Positions 49,577 through 59,441 of a stretch of 64,000 nucleotides of DNA are shown one piece after another. Under the pieces are notes generated by a model, which saw only the letters and a list, made by a program, of their open reading frames with translations, was not told the DNA's origin and made no database searches. Where the stretch lies: contig JAIUCV010000003.1 of NCBI GenBank assembly GCA_026724425.1, positions 44,665,283-44,729,282 on the forward strand, in the 5' to 3' direction. This DNA comes from Erythrophleum ivorense. Taxonomy: Eukaryota > Streptophyta > Magnoliopsida > Fabales > Fabaceae. The first letter of the stretch is position 1. Each line of letters opens with the position of its first letter. The position numbers and the translations under genes were made by a program.

Positions 49577-50270
49577 ATGGAGTGCACCTTAGAACAGAAA
49601 GCTCAACTTGCCACCTTTATGTTACAAAAAAAGGCAAATAGATGGCACAAAACCTCTAATGCAAATAAAGAATATACTGATCACCTAGGAGAACTTCTTA
49701 GTAGAATTTTATGAAAAATACTTTCCCAGCTCAGTAAGAAAACAGAAGAGATGGAGTTTATGAGTTTGAAGCAAACTGATGATATGACGGCGGATCAATA
49801 CGTGGCCAAATTTATTGAGTTGTCTCGGTATTCCTCTTATCTCAAGAGATATGATGATGAGTCCTGGAGGTATGAGTAGTTTAAGACTGGATTGAGGCCC
49901 TTGATTAACGATAAAGTTACTCCACAACAAAATAGAAACTTTAACAACCTTGTGGAGGTCAACAGGATGATTGAGAATAACCTGCAAGCTATCATGCCTA
50001 CGATACCATCAGCTAGTCAGAAAGAGGCTCCGAAATTAAAAAGACTGAGACTTGAGGAGGGTTTTAGTGTGACACCTAGTAGCAAGAGAAAAGGCAAGGT
50101 GTCATGGAATACGAAGCCACATAAAGGCAAGAGAGTGTAGCCTTCTCGAGGCCAGTCATCTACCCAATTGTTTCTAGTGACATGTTTCAGATATGGGAAA
50201 CTGGGGCACATTGCCAGAAACTACCCTCAAGTGGATATGGTGCCTCCACCCAGACCACATACGCTTGTAG
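49577..50270 (+). pseudogene. Element B gag (5'-deleted, broken)
   Basis: It opens inside the gag core at MECTLEQKAQLATF, equal to MECTSEQRAKMAAF of element A, directly fused to LTR sequence. It continues DDMTADQYVAKFIELSRYSSYLKRYDDESW with stops between. The zinc knuckle reads CFRYGKLGHIARNY (50182-50223): the second and fourth Cys are both Tyr, so it could not bind zinc. Confidence 0.85.
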
Positions 50271-50940
50271 TGAATGGTTCTCCTGTTATTGCCATGTTTG
50301 ATCTGAGTGCTAGTCACTTGTTCATATCTTATGATTATGTGAGATGTTTGGGTTTGGCTATTAGTACTCTACCATTTGACTTATTTATCACCACACCTAT
50401 GGGAAGCCACGTTATTACTTCCCATACTTGCTTAAATGTCACCGTCCAGTTTAATCATTGTCATAATACCATTGATTTTGATTTGTATACTGTTCTATGA
50501 CATTGATTTGATTATTGATCTAAACTAGATGACTACGAACAATGCTATGCTTGATTGTGAGTACCGAACCTTATCTATACCTTCTTGTGGGACTATACCT
50601 AGGGTAGGAGCTGAGTTATTCTTTATGACTACCGTCCAAGCTGAGAGATACTTAGAGCATGGATGTCAAGGGTTTATAGTCTTTTTCTCTATTTAGGTTA
50701 AAGTAGAGGAGGGGATAGAGGAAATCCCAGTAATCAAGGAATTCCTGGAGGTTTTCCTTAGAAATTTTGATTTCAATGGTCTACCCCCTGAGAGAGAGCT
50801 AGAGTTCCCTATAGATATAGTGCCTGGGGCTGGACCGATGTCCAAGGCTCCTTATAAGATAGCTCCTACCAAGCTTGCTAAGTTGAAAAAGTAGATAGAG
50901 GAGTTGTTAGACAAGGATTTATCCACCCTAATGTTTCACC
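50271..50940 (+). pseudogene. Element B protease region (inactive)
   Basis: The active-site segment reads AMFDLSASHLFISYDYV where element A has ALFDSGASHSFIS; Ser-Gly after the catalytic Asp is replaced by Leu-Ser. The following GLAISTLPFDLFITTPMGS and SHTCLNVTVQFNHC match element A. Stops and frame changes occur after 50500. The RT leader ERELEFPIDIVPGAGPMSKAPYKIAP is readable near 50790-50870. Confidence 0.82.
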
Positions 50941-52130
50941 CTAGGGAGCTTCAGTACTATTTTGAAAAAGAAAGATGGTAGATTGAGATTATGTATATAT
51001 TACAGAGAATTGAATAAAGTTACCATCAAGAATCAATATCCTCTCCCTAGGATTGATGACCTATTAGATCAGTTAGCTAGGATATCTATCTTCTCTAAGA
51101 TAGATCTTAGATCTGGGTACCACCAGTTGAGAGTGAAAATGGAAGACATCCTAAAGATAGCTTCCAAAACTAGATATAGCCACCATAAGTGCCTTGTGAT
51201 GCCATTCGGGCTAACAAATGCAATCGTGGTGTTCATAGATTACATGAATAGGGTATTTAAACTATATTTATATCAATTTGTAATAATCTTTATCGACGAC
51301 ATTCTAATATACTCCAAATCTTTTAAGGAGCATGAGAGGCATATAAGATTAGTCCTACAAACCTTAAGAGAGAAGAGGTTGTATGCCAAACTTAGTAAAT
51401 GTGATTTTTAGCTAACTGAGGTGAAGTTCTTAGGTCACATGATATCATATGAGGGGGTTGTAGTAGCTCCCCATAAAGTAGAGGCTGTGTTATAATGGGA
51501 TAGGGCTAGGACTATCATTGAGGTTAGGAGTTTTCTAGGTTTGGCAGGGTATTACAGACAATTCATTCAGGGCTTTTCTCAGATAGCCTTGCCACTTACG
51601 AGGTTGACTAGGAAAGATATACCTTTTGTGTGAGATGTTAGATGTAAAAGGAGTTTCCAAAAGTTGAAACCCCGATTGACCACTGTACCTGTATTGATTA
51701 TCCCTAACCCTAGTGAACCCTTTATGGTTTATAGTGATGCTTCGAGAAAGGGGTTAAGTTATGTTTTAAGGCAGCAGGGGAGAGTAGTGGCGTATGCCTC
51801 TAGACAGTTGAGGCCTCATGAGGAGAATTATCCTACACATGACCTGGAGTTAGTCATAGTAATGTTTGCTCCTAAAATCTGGAGACATTATCTGTAAGGT
51901 GCTACCATAGAGATTTATAGTGACCACAAGGGTCTGAAAATACCTGCTTGACCAAAAGGAATTGAACATAAGGCAGAGGAGATGGATGAAATTTTTTAAG
52001 GACTATGATTATACTTTGAAATATCATCCGGGCAAAGCCAATGTGGTGGCTGACACCCTAAGTAGGAAATCCATCCATGCAACTCATATGATGATTAAGG
52101 AGTAAAAACTCCTAAAGAAATTTAGAAACT
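50941..52130 (+). pseudogene. Element B reverse transcriptase and RNase H (broken)
   Basis: The longest open piece (50962-51411) contains KKKDGRLRLCIYYRELN, SKIDLRSGYHQLRV, LVMPFGLTN and FIIFIDDILIYS-like FVIIFIDDILIYS with the catalytic Asp pair kept. It stops where element A has Trp (CDFW), a TGG-to-TAG change. More stops follow near 51495 and 51633. RNase H is read from 51664 (MVYSDASRKG, with the first catalytic Asp present, then THDLEL). The frame is lost after 51897; HPGKANVVADTLSRKS is readable near 52025-52070. Confidence 0.87.
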
Positions 52131-53172
52131 TGAATATCTCCTATCAAATGGTATCGGTTAAATTGTATCTAAGTGAAATCCAAATCAAAAATGAATTAAG
52201 AACTCATATCATAGATGCCCAGAGAGAGAATGAGTTCCTAAAATAGGTCAGGAGTGAAATTTCTCAGTGTAGGATTTCAGATTTCAGGGTATCTGAGGAT
52301 AGTGTGATAGTGTATTGGGATAGAATTTATGTGCCTAGTTAGAATGAATTGAGAGAAAAAATATTAGAAGAGGCACATAAGAATAGGTATACTATCCACC
52401 CGAGTGCCATCAAGATGTATCAGGATTTGAAAAGAATTTCTAGTTACCCAGAATGAAAAATGATGTAACTGATTATGTGGCTAGAAGCTTAGTGTGTTAG
52501 AGGGTAAAGATAGAACATCAAAGACCCGTTGGGTTGTTATAGCCCTTAGATATCTCTAAGTGAAAGTGGGATAGTAAAACTATGAATTTTATCATGGGAT
52601 TACCTAGGACATCCTCTAGACACAATGTTATCTAGGTAGTAATGGATAGATTGACAAAATCTACACACTTTTTAGCTATCAGGGCTACTCACATAATAGA
52701 TAGATTAGCCCAATTGTACATCAAAGAGATAGTGCAACTTTACAGAGTACACAATAGCATAGTATTAGATAAAGACCCCAAATTCACATCAAATTTCTAG
52801 AGGTCATTATAGTATGCCTTAGGGACCAGGGTGCGATTTAGTACTATGTATCACCCCCAGACAAATGGTCAGATTAAGACGACCATCCAAACCCTAGAAG
52901 ACATGTTGAGGGCATGTGTATTGGAGACTAGGGGTTATTGGGATGTGTATTTGCCACTTGCAGAGTTTGTGTACAATAATATCTTCTATTCTAGTATTCA
53001 AATGGCCCCTTGTGAGGCTTTCTATGGAAGAAAATGCATATCCCCTTTGTGTTAGGTTAAGTTAAGTGAAAGGAGCTTAATAAGTCCTAAGATTATAGAC
53101 CAAACCACCAGGCAGTTAGAATTGATTAAAAAGAAACTCCTTACAACTTAAAGTAGATAGAAAAGTTATGCA
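52131..53172 (+). pseudogene. Element B integrase, part before the nested LTR (broken)
   Basis: Zinc-binding and core segments are readable through many stops: YTIHPSAIKMYQDLKR, LTKSTHFLAIRATH, DKDPKFTSNF, YHPQTNGQIKTTIQTLEDMLRACVLE and PLAEFVYNNIFYSSIQMAPCEAFYGRKC. The Glu normally following GQI in the third catalytic position reads Lys (GQIK). Coding is interrupted after KSYAD at 53172 by the solo LTR with its GATAA duplication. Confidence 0.85.
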
Positions 53173-53177
53173 GATAA

Positions 53178-55936
53178 TGTAACAACCAGAAAAAGAAAAG
53201 AAAAGAAAAGAGAAAAGAAAAGGGAAAGAAAAGAAAAGCTGAAAATTTTTGAAAGCTAAAAATTTTCTAAGTCTGCTAGCTATAGCCTAGCTATAGCGAA
53301 TGTACCTGTTCGCTATAGCGAAAAATGGTCTAGCTATAGCGAGAGTGCCTTCTCGCTATAGCGAAAATGCTTCTAGCTATAGCGAGTGCGGGCATCCCAT
53401 ACAAAAACTAGGGCGTTGCTTGCCGTAGCATACACTATAGTGAAAGCAAAGGTCTGGGACTGACACGAACTCGCCGTAGTGAGGGTTATGGCTCACTATA
53501 GCGAGGGTTAGTCCGAAAAAGCGTGAAAAGAGAGATTTTGACCTTTTAAAACTCCTAAACTCTTCCTTTCCTTGTAAACCGACCTAAGCTTCGACTAAGA
53601 GAGAGAAAAGGGCTGTGGAGAGAGAGAGAGACCTAGAGAAGGAAGGAGAACAAGCAAAGAGGTAAGTAATCTTGAGATTTCCATAGCTTTTCTCCTTAGC
53701 ATGTTATTCTTCTTTCTTTGCCTTCTCTTTCTATGGTTTTAGTAGTTGATTTGGGTTTGGTTCAGAAGAGAGAAAGTGGAAAACCACTCTTGAGGAAGAG
53801 TAGAGCTCATGTAGCTTCATTTCTTCTTCTTTCCTTTCCTTTTTGAGAGCTTGAGAGAGGAAGGAGAATGAGTGGAATTCTAGAGAAAATCCCTAGGTCT
53901 TACATGTGTAGCGGGGGTTTGCTTCGATAAAGAGCCCCTTTAGCTTTGTGAGTACTTATTTGAGTTATGAGAGAATAATCCCATGCTCTTTGTTGTGCTT
54001 AGGCTCAAAGGAAGCAACTCCATCTAGTTGTGAGTGTGAAATCAATAAGGGAAAAGAGAAATTGAAAGGGAAGGCTTGTGTTAGCTGATAAGGTAGCTCT
54101 CTACTCTTTCTTGTTGCATTCTTAGATGTGTAATAGTCATTGTATGTTGGTGTATGTGATTGTATGATGAGATATGCCATTTGATGCTGCCTTGATGCAT
54201 TGGTACCAATATGCTTATGATATGAATTATGAAAATTGCTTGGGTGAGGTGGTGCCGAAAGTCCCTTGAGACGGGTGAGGTAGAGCCAAAAGTCCCTAAA
54301 CCAAGGGTGAGGCCAATCCAAAAGTCCCAAAGCTTAGGTGAGGCTAGACCGAAAGTCTCTAGAGCCTATTCTTGGCATTGATATGATATCATGGCATGAA
54401 ACACATATGTTGTGTCATTGTGACTTGTTTGCATGCTTTGACTGGTTTATATATCTTGATTGCTTCTTGAATGAGTATGAGCTATTGACATTCCTTGAAT
54501 CTCACCCCCTTCCCTCTCCCATCTTAACATCTAGGTGGAGCTCAAGAGCCTAAGAGTGGAGGCCATGAGGCATAGAAGGCCTTGTTTTGCCACTTTTGCA
54601 CACTTACACCTAGGTTGATGTATAGGAAGACCAAGTACTTTTGCATATATATTATTTTTGAGTTGTAAATATGTGAGCACATGTAAATATATGTATAAGT
54701 GATGTATAAACTGCGTAAAGAGCCAAAGTAATGGAAATGTGATATTTGGCCCTTTAGTGGCTTATATGAAATGGTGCATTTTATTCCGTAGCATAGTGAA
54801 ATTGAAATGTATGATGACTTGGATCACTTCAGTAATTTATATATGCTATGTTTGTACTTTCAAACTTACCCAAGAGATGTTAGAACATGTAGGAGGCCAT
54901 TTGGACCCATTTGAAACCATTTTGGGTGCCAAAACTGCCAATTGTGTGAACTCCGTCAAAGTATGACCAGATGAGCTCTTCTCGATATGAAATTTGGCAT
55001 GCCTTTAGAGTCTATTGAGAGCTTCTTGAGAAGTTAAAGTGAGGAATATTTGGAGGTCTATAGAATATTTGGCGAATTGTTGAAGTTTGGAAATTTTAAT
55101 GGTTTTGGTCATGATACTGTGCAATAAGTCCGAAAATGAATTCATGTCATTCATAGATCAAATGGTGTCCAATTGTCATGAAATTTTATAAGCATAAACT
55201 AGATATCCACAGTGACCTATAAAAATTGGAAGCACCTCAATTGGAGGTCTGTAGAGAGAGAAACGACTTGCTGAAGTTCTGTATCAGCACCAGGGAAGCT
55301 TTCCGACCTTCGTTACTGTTACATCATTTTTCGAGTTCTAAGAGTTCCTGAACTGATCTGGACTTATTTTTCTCCTCTAGTTAACATCTGTAGCTTTCCA
55401 AATTGGTATAGTGTTCCTAGATTGGATTTTTTTGAAATTAATTACGAATTTTCAATTTTCATGACAGTAAACTGCACCAGTATCAGGGATAGCCAGACCT
55501 CTGTCTCTTTTTTGATGTCAAAGATTGTCCAGACGTTGAGATTGTGGTTGGGTGTTATTTTTATGTAAATTTAACATCTAAATATTTCCAGAGAGCTATG
55601 ATTTGCTTAATTCCCATTTTTCTAGAAATAGTTATGATTTTCCAAAGTTAGAGCCAAAAATCTGACTTTTGGGCTCATTTAAGAAATTGCATTTTCTTGG
55701 TTTTTGGCTTCATATCCGTGGTTTATGAGTTTTTTGAGACTATGTACAAGTTTTATAAATGGTGTTTGAGTAGAGAATGTGAATGATGGATTCACGGGAC
55801 CCACAGGACAAAATATGACTGGTTAAACCCTAACTTAAAGTTATAAAATACCACGGTTTTGGTCATTTTCTTTGGAAATCATATGGAATTAAGCCTAGAG
55901 GGAGATGAATTAGAGTTAAGATATTATGGTGTTACA
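53178..55936 (+). mobile_element. Solo LTR J, 2.8 kb, in element B integrase
   Basis: It runs from TGTAACAACC to GGTGTTACA, with GATAA at 53173-53177 and 55937-55941. Removing it restores the integrase reading KSYAD-KRR, as in element A. In length, (AAAAG)n start (about 53189-53239), palindrome cluster and termini it is the closest relative here of the element A LTRs. It has the 36-bp repeats at 54240-54365 and an imperfect GACATTC/GAATCTC pair near 54488. Confidence 0.95.
53275..53509. repeat. Palindrome cluster TCGCTATAGCGA in LTR J
   Basis: Copies of the same palindrome as in element A, mostly as CTAGCTATAGCGAG and TTCGCTATAGCGAA, beginning about 100 bases into the LTR. The centre is TATA here where element A has TACGGC or TATGGC; some units (TCGCCGTAGTGAG) are degraded. 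Confidence 0.88.
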
Positions 55937-55941
55937 GATAA

Positions 55942-56371
55942 GAGAAGGAGACTATTGAAGTTTGAGATTGGAGACTATGTGTTTATCTAGGTACCTACAG
56001 TGACTGGAGTAGGTCAGTCTATAAAGGTAAAAAAGCTTAGTCCTAGGTATATCGGTCCATTTGAAATCTTTGAAAAAATTGGACCCGTGGCCTATTAAAT
56101 AACCTTACCTCCAAACCTAGCGCAAGCTCATAATGTTTTTCATATCTCCCAATTGAAGAAATACTTACCAGACCCCTCACATGTCATAGAATATGAGTAT
56201 GTTCAATTGCAGGAAAATCTTTGCTATGTAGTGAAATCGAAGAGAATTGTAGATGCTAAGCTAAAGCAGCTGAGAAATAAGAACATTCCTCTAGTGAAAG
56301 TGGTCTGGAGAGGTTTGACATCTAAAGAGTTAACTTGGGAACTAGAAGAAGAGATAAGAAAGAATATCTAG
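55942..56371 (+). pseudogene. Element B integrase end and chromodomain (broken)
   Basis: It continues the integrase after the nested LTR: RRRLLKFEIGDYVFI, then KKLSPRYIGPFEIFEKIGPVAY, PPNLAQAHNVFHISQLKKY. The open piece 56153-56371 reads through into the chromodomain (SKRIVDAKLKQLRNKNIPLVKVVWRG, LTWELEEEI). Stops occur near 55989 (Trp or Lys position) and 56096. The junction with the chromodomain is in frame here, unlike element A. Confidence 0.88.
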
Positions 56372-56422
56372 AGTTATTCCCTTAAGGTACGTATTTTAAA
56401 TTTTGAGGAGCAAAATTATTTT

Positions 56423-56436
56423 AAGGGGGTGGAAAA
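56423..56436 (+). other. Element B polypurine tract
   Basis: AAGGGGGTGGAAAA lies directly before the TGTAACATCC start of the 3' LTR, the plus-strand primer position. Confidence 0.85.
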
Positions 56437-59262
56437 TGTAACATCCGGTATGTTATAAAAACACCAAAATGGGCTACTTTGAAAAGCATGTCCCTTGAGA
56501 TGAGTGATTCAAGGCTAAATAAAATTTGGATAAAATTTGAAATAATAGAAAATAAGGATTTAAGCCTTAAGTTGCCCAGAAATGGGGGCCAGAGTGATTC
56601 AAAAAATTTACCGAAAGGCCAATGGTATTTTCGTAAATTCAAGAAGCTTTTGGAAAACTCATAGGAGGGATTTTTAAATAGAAAATTTGAGTTTTTCGGG
56701 ATTCTCAAAGGCCCTAAAAACTATAGAAAACCCCATGATAGTTAAAACCACTCTGATGTCAGTTTCTGAATATTGGTTGACCTGATTTTTTACCCTTTCA
56801 TTCGAGAACATTTTAGCTCCAAATTGAGTAGTTCCAAAGCCATTTTATAAATTAGAGGATTTTAATTTTGTGATGGAAAAGACAGTTCTCGAAAAGGAGC
56901 TAAAACATGCCTAAAACAGAAATACCACGTGTAAGGGATGAAATCGTCATTTTTTGGAACAATTCTCTCTTAATTTTCCTTTATATGTGGCATCCCATAG
57001 TTAGCTCTCCTTAATCGACTTGCTACAGCATCCAAACTAGAAATGAGAGCTAAAAAGAAGAACACACAAGAGGAACCAAGAAGGAGGAAGGAAAAGGCTA
57101 AAGAAAGGTGAGAAAGTTCAGGATTTTTATACTTCTTTCTCTTGAAACTTCATTCTCCTCTTCTTGCTTTATTTTTCCATAGTTTTAATGAAGTTTTTGG
57201 TGCTAGTTTAGGGTCAGACCAAAAGAGATAATTTCGAAATTCAAGGAGGAGGAAGAGGGAAAAGGAAGAACTCTTGAAGAAGGCTTGATTTAAGGTAAAT
57301 CCTTGCCTTTCCATCACCTCTCCTTCTTGTTCCCTTAGTGTGTGTGTGTTCAATCATACTAGATCCAAGAGAGGGGAGGAGATTTTGTTTTAAAATAAGA
57401 GAGAATTGGGGGTTTTAGACCATGGGGAGTTAGGAAATACCAAGAAATTGCATAGAAAACTAGTGAAATGCAAGTTAGGAAAGTGTAGGATTCTTGAACA
57501 TAATCTAAAATCTGGGTTGATTCAAGAATTCCCTAGTATAATTAAGTATTTATTTTAGTTTCTAAGACTCCTAGGGAGCTTCCCAAGTGCCCCATCCATT
57601 AAAGAAAAATTACAAATTCCATGGGTCCCTAGTGAAGGCATATTTCGACCAAGACCCATAGAAATAGCTAAGGGATGTTTTAAATTGTTTCAAGATTGAT
57701 TTAGGACTTTATATGATAAAAGAAGGTAGGAGAAACCTTTAGGAAAAATTTAGAAGCCTTAGATTGGGAGATGAGACAATGGCTTCCATAATGTAGCCTT
57801 GTGAAGCAACATATATCTAGGCTTGGGAGAGTGGGTGTATGATGGCTCCAAGGACTTTAAATGAAGTTAAGAAGCCTAGATAAGGAAAGAAATTAGAGCT
57901 AAGAACTTTAATATAGTAGTTCTTCATTAGGCCATAATGGAATCATTATGTGACCATTAGGCAAAGTGTGTGTCTCACGTGTGAGTTTGATGTTTTATGG
58001 TGTTTAGGCTAAGGAAGTCAAGCTCTATCTCATTGTGAGTGTGTAGCCAACAAAGGAAAGGTATAGCCAAGTGAAGCTTGAAAATTCCCTAAGGTAGCTC
58101 TCCACCTTTTCTTATTACATTTCTTGTTATATATGTGTCATTGTGTGCTTGTGAGTATATTTATATTTTCGAGACATGCCACTTGATGCTATGTTATTAT
58201 TTTGACACCAATGTGTCTTCTTGAATGTCTTTGAATTGTGGAAATGGCTCATAAGGGTGAGGTAGTACCAAAAGTCTCATGGCATGGGTGAGACAAAACC
58301 AAAAGCCTCTTGGATGGGTGAGACTAATTCAAAAGTCCCTAAACTATGAGTGAGGAAAATCCAAAAGTCTTAGAAATAGGGTGAGGCCAAACCAAAAGTC
58401 CCTAGAGCTCATTCTTATGCTTGAGATGAGTTTGTGGCATAAAAATGTGAAATTGAATGTTTCATAGATTGATTAGTTGCATACTTGTACCCTTGACATG
58501 TGGTATGCCTTGAAAATGCGATTAAATAGGTGTATGAGCTATTGAGATTCAATGAATCTCACTCCTTCCTTTCTCTTATCTTATATGGCCTAGGTGGAGT
58601 TCAAGATCCAAATGATGGAAGCCAAGGAGCTTAGATATCCATCTCTTGGCAATCTTGCTATTTTTGATGTACTAGAATGTCAAAGTATATATGTATATGT
58701 TATTTTTGAGCCATGAAACCTTGAACAAGTGTTGAACTATGTAATGATAGTGTATGTATCAAGAATGGAGCTAAATGAATAGGAATATGCAATTTGACCA
58801 CTTGAGAGCCCACTTGTGCATGTATGTTTATGGATGTGTCATGATGAATTTGAGTTGCATAATGGTTTAAACCTTATAAGAGACTTATTTATGCTTCCTA
58901 AATTGCTCAAATGGGTGTGGCAAAATGTATGGATCATTTGGACCAAATTTATTCCTTTTTTGGAGCCAAAAGTGCCATAATCTTAAGCTGTGGTAAAGTT
59001 TGACCAAATGGTCAATAACCTCTTCTTGACTTGAAATTTGGCATGCAATAGATCTTACCTAGAGCTTTCTAGGAAGCCAAAGACTAGGTCATTTAGAGGT
59101 CTGTAGAATTTTTTATGATTTTTCAAATTTGGCATCATAAATTCGGATCTACATAATTACTGTTCATTTGGTCAATTTTAATTTTGTGTCATCTGAAAAG
59201 CAAAAATGGTCCAATGGCTATAAAATTTGGTAGGCATAAACTAGACATTCATAGTGACTTGT
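56437..59262 (+). repeat. Element B 3' LTR, truncated
   Basis: It starts TGTAACATCCGG and follows the other Tekay-like LTRs through the repeat block (about 58250-58415), a perfect GAGATTC-AAT-GAATCTC hairpin (58544-58560) and the CATAAACTAGACATTCATAGTGACTT stretch, then breaks off near 59262. The last roughly 700 bases expected by comparison with LTR J are missing. Confidence 0.85.
58544..58560 (+). other. Conserved LTR hairpin in element B
   Basis: GAGATTCAATGAATCTC has perfect 7-bp arms. It differs from the other copies only in the loop (AAT, TTT, ATG), which is the pattern expected if pairing of the arms is kept. Confidence 0.75.
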
Positions 59263-59441
59263 AGTCTGGATGTGAATCATGAATGGTCCAATGGCTATGA
59301 ATCATGAATTTGCTATGTGGCCTGGATGTGAATCATGAATGGTCCAATGGCTATAAAATTTGGTAGGCATAAACTAGACATTCCAATGGCTATAAAATGG
59401 TCCAATGGCTATGAATCATGAATTTGCTATGTGGCCTGGAT
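59208..59441. repeat. Scrambled short repeats at the element B/Athila-1 junction
   Basis: Two segments alternate. One is GGTCCAATGGCTATAAAATT plus 23 more bases, at 59208-59250 and 59341-59383 and partly at 59384-59400. The other begins GGTCCAATGGCTATGAATCA and ends GGCCTGGATGTG, at 59284-59330 and 59399-59441. The first belongs to the Tekay LTR and the second to the Athila LTR side. Confidence 0.85.

Larger units (their letters stand above)
49389..59262 (+). mobile_element. Element B: decayed Tekay/Del-like chromovirus
   Basis: It holds a 188-base 5' LTR remnant (49389-49576), broken gag to chromodomain (49577-56371), a polypurine tract (56423-56436) and a 3' LTR (56437 to about 59262) that lacks its end. 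The 5' remnant matches the first 190 bases of the 3' LTR. The rest of the 5' LTR, the primer site and the start of gag are deleted. The proteins are close to those of element A but carry many stops. A solo LTR (53178-55936) sits in the integrase. The right duplication cannot be checked because the 3' LTR is truncated. Confidence 0.88.
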
